From Austropuccinia psidii (Eukaryota; Basidiomycota; Pucciniomycetes; Pucciniales; Sphaerophragmiaceae), in NCBI GenBank assembly GCA_023105745.1, contig JALGQZ010000009.1, forward strand, positions 7,662,937-7,726,936: a stretch of 64,000 nt of DNA, written 5' to 3'. The notes beneath the pieces are model-generated. The model saw only the letters and a list, made by a program, of their open reading frames with translations. It was not told the origin of the DNA and ran no database searches. Every line of letters begins with the position of its first letter. Within the stretch, counting starts at the first letter, position 1. Shown piece after piece: positions 60,026-64,000 of this stretch. The translations under genes were made by a program, and so were the position numbers.

Positions 60026-60884
60026 GGAAGGATCTGCTTTTGAAATAATAACAGATTGTACCATTGTTAAATCACTTTTAAGCATGAAAACACCCAACAG
60101 ACGTATGCTCAGATGGCAAATAGCCATACAAGAGTATAGGGTCAAGATGAATATTGTTCATAAAGAAGGGAATATTCATAAAAATGCAGATGGACTAAGC
60201 AGATGGCCATTACAAAATAATATTTATAATCATGCTTATGTGCCAGAAGAAGCTTCACCACAGATCCCAATAGAAGGAATAAGTGTTACATACTTGAACA
60301 ACACCTTCTTTGAAGAAGTAAGAAACAGTTACACTCAAGATAAGAATTGTAGCATCTTCTGCCAATTACTTAACAAAGACTGTAAAGACAATTCTCTAAT
60401 ACATGCCTAGGATGAAGTATGTAGGAGAGCTTATGATGAAGGAAGATTTCACCTACTGGATGGTATAATTTACCACAGGACCAAGCACACATGTGTCAGG
60501 ACAGTTGTGGACAGGTCATTAATCAATCTTGTACTGAAAGAATTCCATGATAGCCCCTTTTCAGGAAATCTGTCTGAAGACAGAACAAGAGAAAAAGTAA
60601 AGACCTGCATATGGTGGCCAATGTGGCAGAAAGATGTTGCAGAGTATTGCAAAACCTGTTACAGAAGTCAAAAGGCAAATAAATCAACAGGAAAAAGACT
60701 TGGAAATATGATCAAAATCCATGAACCCAGCAGACCTTGGGAAATTGTCCATATGGATTGGGTAACTGGCCTACCACCAGGAGTTGACAGAAGCTATAAT
60801 TCTTGCCTAGTGATTGCAGACAGATTCAGTAGAACTTCAATCTTTTTACCATGTCACAAAGATGATAAAGCCATGGATACAGCT
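59976..60884 (+). pseudogene. Element D RNase H end and integrase start
   Basis: RNase [40 protein letters not shown] at 60408 interrupts it. The integrase finger follows with EFHDSPFSGNLSEDR, then TCYRSQKA, where the last cysteine is Ser. The first catalytic Asp is in HMDWVTGLPPG. The frame ends at 60884, where an E-type LTR begins; the second Asp and Glu are absent from the window. Confidence 0.9.
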
Positions 60885-62712
60885 TGTAAGATGTGTCTAT
60901 GAAACTGATGATAATATTACTATTAATCAACAGTACTATGACTGTTCTTATGAAATATAATAACAAAGTGTTATTATAACAACAATTAAGTAATTAAAGA
61001 ATTATTTCTTTCACGTGTCAAACAATACTAGTGATTTTAACAGTGAGCAAGTAATTCTCTACAAGAATCAATTAAAAGATGATTTTAATAATAAAACTTC
61101 TTTTTATTAAAATAATAAAATTATTTTAATATAGAATTATCTTTTGCAAGAATAAGTATAATGGTAATTATTGAAGAAAACTAATTTTAGAGAAAAACTT
61201 TAAGAATTATAGATAAATCACTCACTAATATTCCAAAAGAGCTTATTGAAAGATGGGATAGAGAGATTTGACATAGAATTTTGGATTTATAGGATCAAAA
61301 AGAATTTATAAGAGTATTACAACAATTTATAGTTGGATTATATGATTTCACGTCTTTATGATTGATTCTGAAGGAATTGAAGCACTTAAGAATAGCTTTA
61401 ACTAATACTTACTTGTTGGTAAAAATGTTCTAAATGATAATAAGATGATTTGATATGGAAAAAACAGCAAGAGGACACCTCTTTTAAGTCAACAACAGCT
61501 CAAAGAGGCGTGCCAGGGAGCAAACTGAAAAGAAAGTGAGTGAGAAAACAATAAACCTTTTTGGATTAGTGATCGCATCATCAGTTGTCACGTAAGATTA
61601 TCATAATTACTTAATTAATGCTTTTATGTGATTACCAACCCCAAGATGGTTAAGAATAAAAGGAGTAACATCTGTAAATCTTCTTTTATTCAAAAATAAT
61701 TATTACTTTCCCAAATTTATAAATGTTATTGGCAACTTCAGCACAGGTTGTAATTACTGTGAATTTTTGAAGATTCAGTGTTTCACGTAGAATAGTCAAA
61801 AATGGACTGTAGGTAAAGCTTTTAATTTTACTAGTAAAACCATAATTCTTCTTGGTTGTACCATAGATAATACAGTTCTATATTAGTCCTGAATGTTTTA
61901 GGAAGATTCATTAAGAATTGTCTTTATAATGAATTTTTGAAGTTTTTACCTCATTTCTACATAGAATTGCAAATATCGGTGTTTAACTGGTTGCTATGAG
62001 GTAAATCAATGGATAAAAGTCCAAAAAGTGTTTTAATTACTCTTTTGGGGTTTATCCATGGAAAATACATAAGAATTGACATGGTTACAGGAGTATAAGT
62101 AGCTCGTTACCTCCTTGGCACGTCAAAATAGCAGGTTATTTGCTATTTTCTTAAGATTTACTGTAGTTGTAACATGGTAACAATGTTCTCAAAAGGTTTT
62201 AGTTTACCAATTAGGCCAGGATCAGCCATGGATCCAAGATTTGGAGCTGTCCATGCCTCTGAGGCCTCAGAAGTTGGGTACCCTGGCTCTCTTTGATGTC
62301 TTTTGTCCCCCTTGCTTATTTTTCACGTCAAAATAGGAATTTAAGCTTCAAGTGAGATATCTACTATGGGTGTACCAAAAGTCCATGTAAAAATACCATG
62401 CTATTAACTGCTCAAAACATGCATAACACTATTCTTAGTGTATATGTAACATGGGATTTCTCACATTCCCATTATTTTGGTGTGAAATTAAGAAAAACAA
62501 AATTTTTCACAGATCTTTTATGTACTTTTGATGATGTGGTATTGAAGTATTTGGCATATTACCACCTCAAAGAGTTAATTTGAGCTCATTCACTCTATGG
62601 AGCTACCTAAGGTGAATTTTTGTGTAGAATGCAAATCTGGCCTTAAATCCATGGAGTTATGTACTCAATAAAAAGTTATTCATCTTTTCTGAAATCAAAA
62701 ATGATGAATTTT
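60885..62712 (-). repeat. E-type LTR (E3), interrupted at right
   Basis: TGTAAGATGTGTCTATGAAAC start; close to E1 and E2 throughout up to the TTATTCATCTTTTCT block. About 280 bp short of E2. It stops where an F-type LTR starts and does not resume before the window end. It lies in the integrase of D. Confidence 0.83.
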
Positions 62713-63470
62713 TGTCACAGCCAAGGAGGCAGGGGCATTACCAATCAGATTCAACAATCATTACTTCATTGATACCCCTCAAAACCCAATCAGCAAGGGG
62801 GTTTCATTCAACATTCTCCAAATACAGTTTTCATACAGGCAAGATCCAAATACAGTTTCAAACCTCAATACAGTTTCATACAGGCAAGACCCAAATACAG
62901 GATTCACCAAATACAGGCCTGTAATCAATAAAGGCGCAAATACCTGTATTGACTGTATAACCTGTATTGGATTCACCAATACAGGATTCAATCCCACATC
63001 CAACTTCTTCCAGCATACAGACAAGTATCTCAACACTCAAACTCCAAGGCTGGTATTTCTCACATATACCAGCCCCTCTTCACCCACCTGGGGGTTTTTC
63101 CCCCAGTTAATTAAAATAGTTGATTTATTATTTAATATTATTTTATTCTCACTTTTGGAATATTATTTTATTACTTATTAAGTTAGTCTTAGCCTTCCCT
63201 CACCTGTTCAGTAGAGTCCTGGTGGCCATATCCTTATTAATCCCTTTTCTCTTTTCTGAACAGGTTGAAACAGTGGTACAGGATTATTTGTGGTTGGCTC
63301 TTTATTGTTTTCTTTTGTTTGCTCTCTTATTTTATACTTATTATTTTTATGACTAGGAATTATTATCATATCTTATTACTCTTATCCCTTGAGTATTTAT
63401 TTGAGCCCTCCATAAGTAAGTCTGTTCACTGAGTGCCAGGCCCTTTTCATTTAGAAGAGCCCCTGTGACA
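62713..63470 (+). repeat. Short F-type LTR (F2)
   Basis: 758 bp, TGTCACAGCC start and CCCCTGTGACA end. It shares CACATATACCAG, GGGGTTTTTCCCCCAG and GGTGGCCATATCC with the 39482-42485 LTRs but lacks their GGCC-rich and TGCGCA parts. Many AATACAG/CTGTATT repeats. The flanks ATTTT and TTATT do not match. It could be one LTR of an element that continues beyond the window. Confidence 0.7.
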
Positions 63471-64000
63471 TTATTTTAATTAACTCATAATTGCTTCTTT
63501 CTTTTCATTCATTTTATTCATTTTTCCCATTCTTCTATCATGATCTTTTAATGATTATGAACTTTAATGATTTTATGATTTTCATCAATTTTCATCTCTC
63601 TCATTTCATTCTCATGAAAATTTATTCTTTCTAATTTCTCTATTCTGCTGACCAATTCACTTTATTCTCTATCATCTTCATTTCTCTTTTGTTTGAATTC
63701 AGGTTTATTCAGGTTTTATTGCTTGGAATTAGTTGGGTTAATTGATTCATCATTCAGGGTTATTTGATTTGGGGTATTCAGTGGTTTTGATTGAAATTTC
63801 TCAAGATTATTGATTGATTGTTCAAGACATTGACTTCACCTCAAGATATTGATTGAATTTTGATTGATTTGATTTGATTGACTTGATTTGATTCCTCAAG
63901 AAAGCTGATTTATCCTCAAGATTTGATTTGATTGAATTGATTTTGAAGATATTGATTGAATTCCTCAAGACTTAATTGATTTGATTTTGAATTGACTTGA
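63471..64000. repeat. Low-complexity tail, TTGATT-rich
   Basis: No gene. From about 63780 the sequence is dominated by (GA)TTTGATT/TTGATTGA units with CCTCAAGA interspersed. It may be internal sequence of the element carrying F2, or simple repeat. Confidence 0.55.

Larger units (their letters stand above)
54042..60884 (+). mobile_element. Element D: decayed plus-strand sister of element C
   Basis: 5' LTR 54042-55842, then primer binding site, ORF1, gag, protease, RT, RNase H and the integrase start. It is cut at 60884 by an E-type LTR; no 3' LTR is in the window. LTR, leader, ORF1/ORF2 junction and zinc-knuckle sequence match C, so they are one family. It contains several stops, frameshifts and an internal RT deletion. 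Confidence 0.9.

Noticed and set aside
1..64000. tRNA, rRNA, CRISPR, bacterial operon features
   Set aside because: I scanned for B-box-like GGTTCRA sequences, rRNA-like stretches and regular spaced repeats. Only primer-site remnants and LTR repeats were found.

Overview
This is eukaryotic, almost certainly fungal, repeat-rich DNA. It holds no recognisable host gene. Nearly everything identifiable is a Ty3/gypsy (Metaviridae) LTR retrotransposon of the chromovirus type: the integrase ends in a chromodomain-like module. The elements are inserted into one another in layers. The sequence is AT-rich and looks CpG-poor by eye. Candidate introns are short (62-68 nt, GT-AG), as in fungi. Recalled resemblance of the Gag-Pol to proteins of transposon-bloated rust fungi (Pucciniales, perhaps Austropuccinia psidii) is an inference, not a search result.

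Layout, left to right. Positions 1-34336 are one Russian doll on the minus strand. Element E1 (29012-34336, rest off the left edge) was hit in its gag by element C (21243-29011). C was hit in its integrase by element A (1-21242). A received a related solo LTR in its integrase (1765-3267) and, in its 5' LTR, the young complete element B (9833-20837, TSD TGAGA). E1 also carries an A-like solo LTR in opposite orientation (30352-31850). Positions 34337-39481, 42486-45602 and 47714-54041 are featureless AT-rich DNA. Between them lie two nested LTRs of a third type (F, 39482-42485) and an E-type solo LTR (45603-47713). Element D, a plus-strand sister of C, runs 54042-60884. It is broken in its integrase by another E-type LTR (60885-62712), itself interrupted by a short F-type LTR (62713-63470). 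The window ends in TTGATT-rich low-complexity DNA.

B is the only element that looks intact. Its LTRs are 2193 bp each and differ by about four substitutions and two single-base indels. A 1922-codon Gag-Pol frame carries all catalytic motifs. A, C, D and E1 are decayed.

The most interesting observation concerns a second gene, called ORF1 here. It is a basic protein of about 270-335 aa encoded upstream of and overlapping gag, in the frame one base behind (Gag-Pol is -1 relative to ORF1). In A and B the ORF1 reading frame becomes continuous only if short GT-AG introns are removed. In A, B and E1 the AUG that opens the Gag-Pol frame lies inside that intron, 14-20 nt before its 3' splice site. 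Unspliced RNA would therefore encode Gag-Pol, and spliced RNA would encode ORF1. ORF1 itself has no AUG, but its first exon begins AG|TG in A, B and D, so its AUG may be assembled by an upstream splice. All of this is read from sequence and needs RNA evidence.
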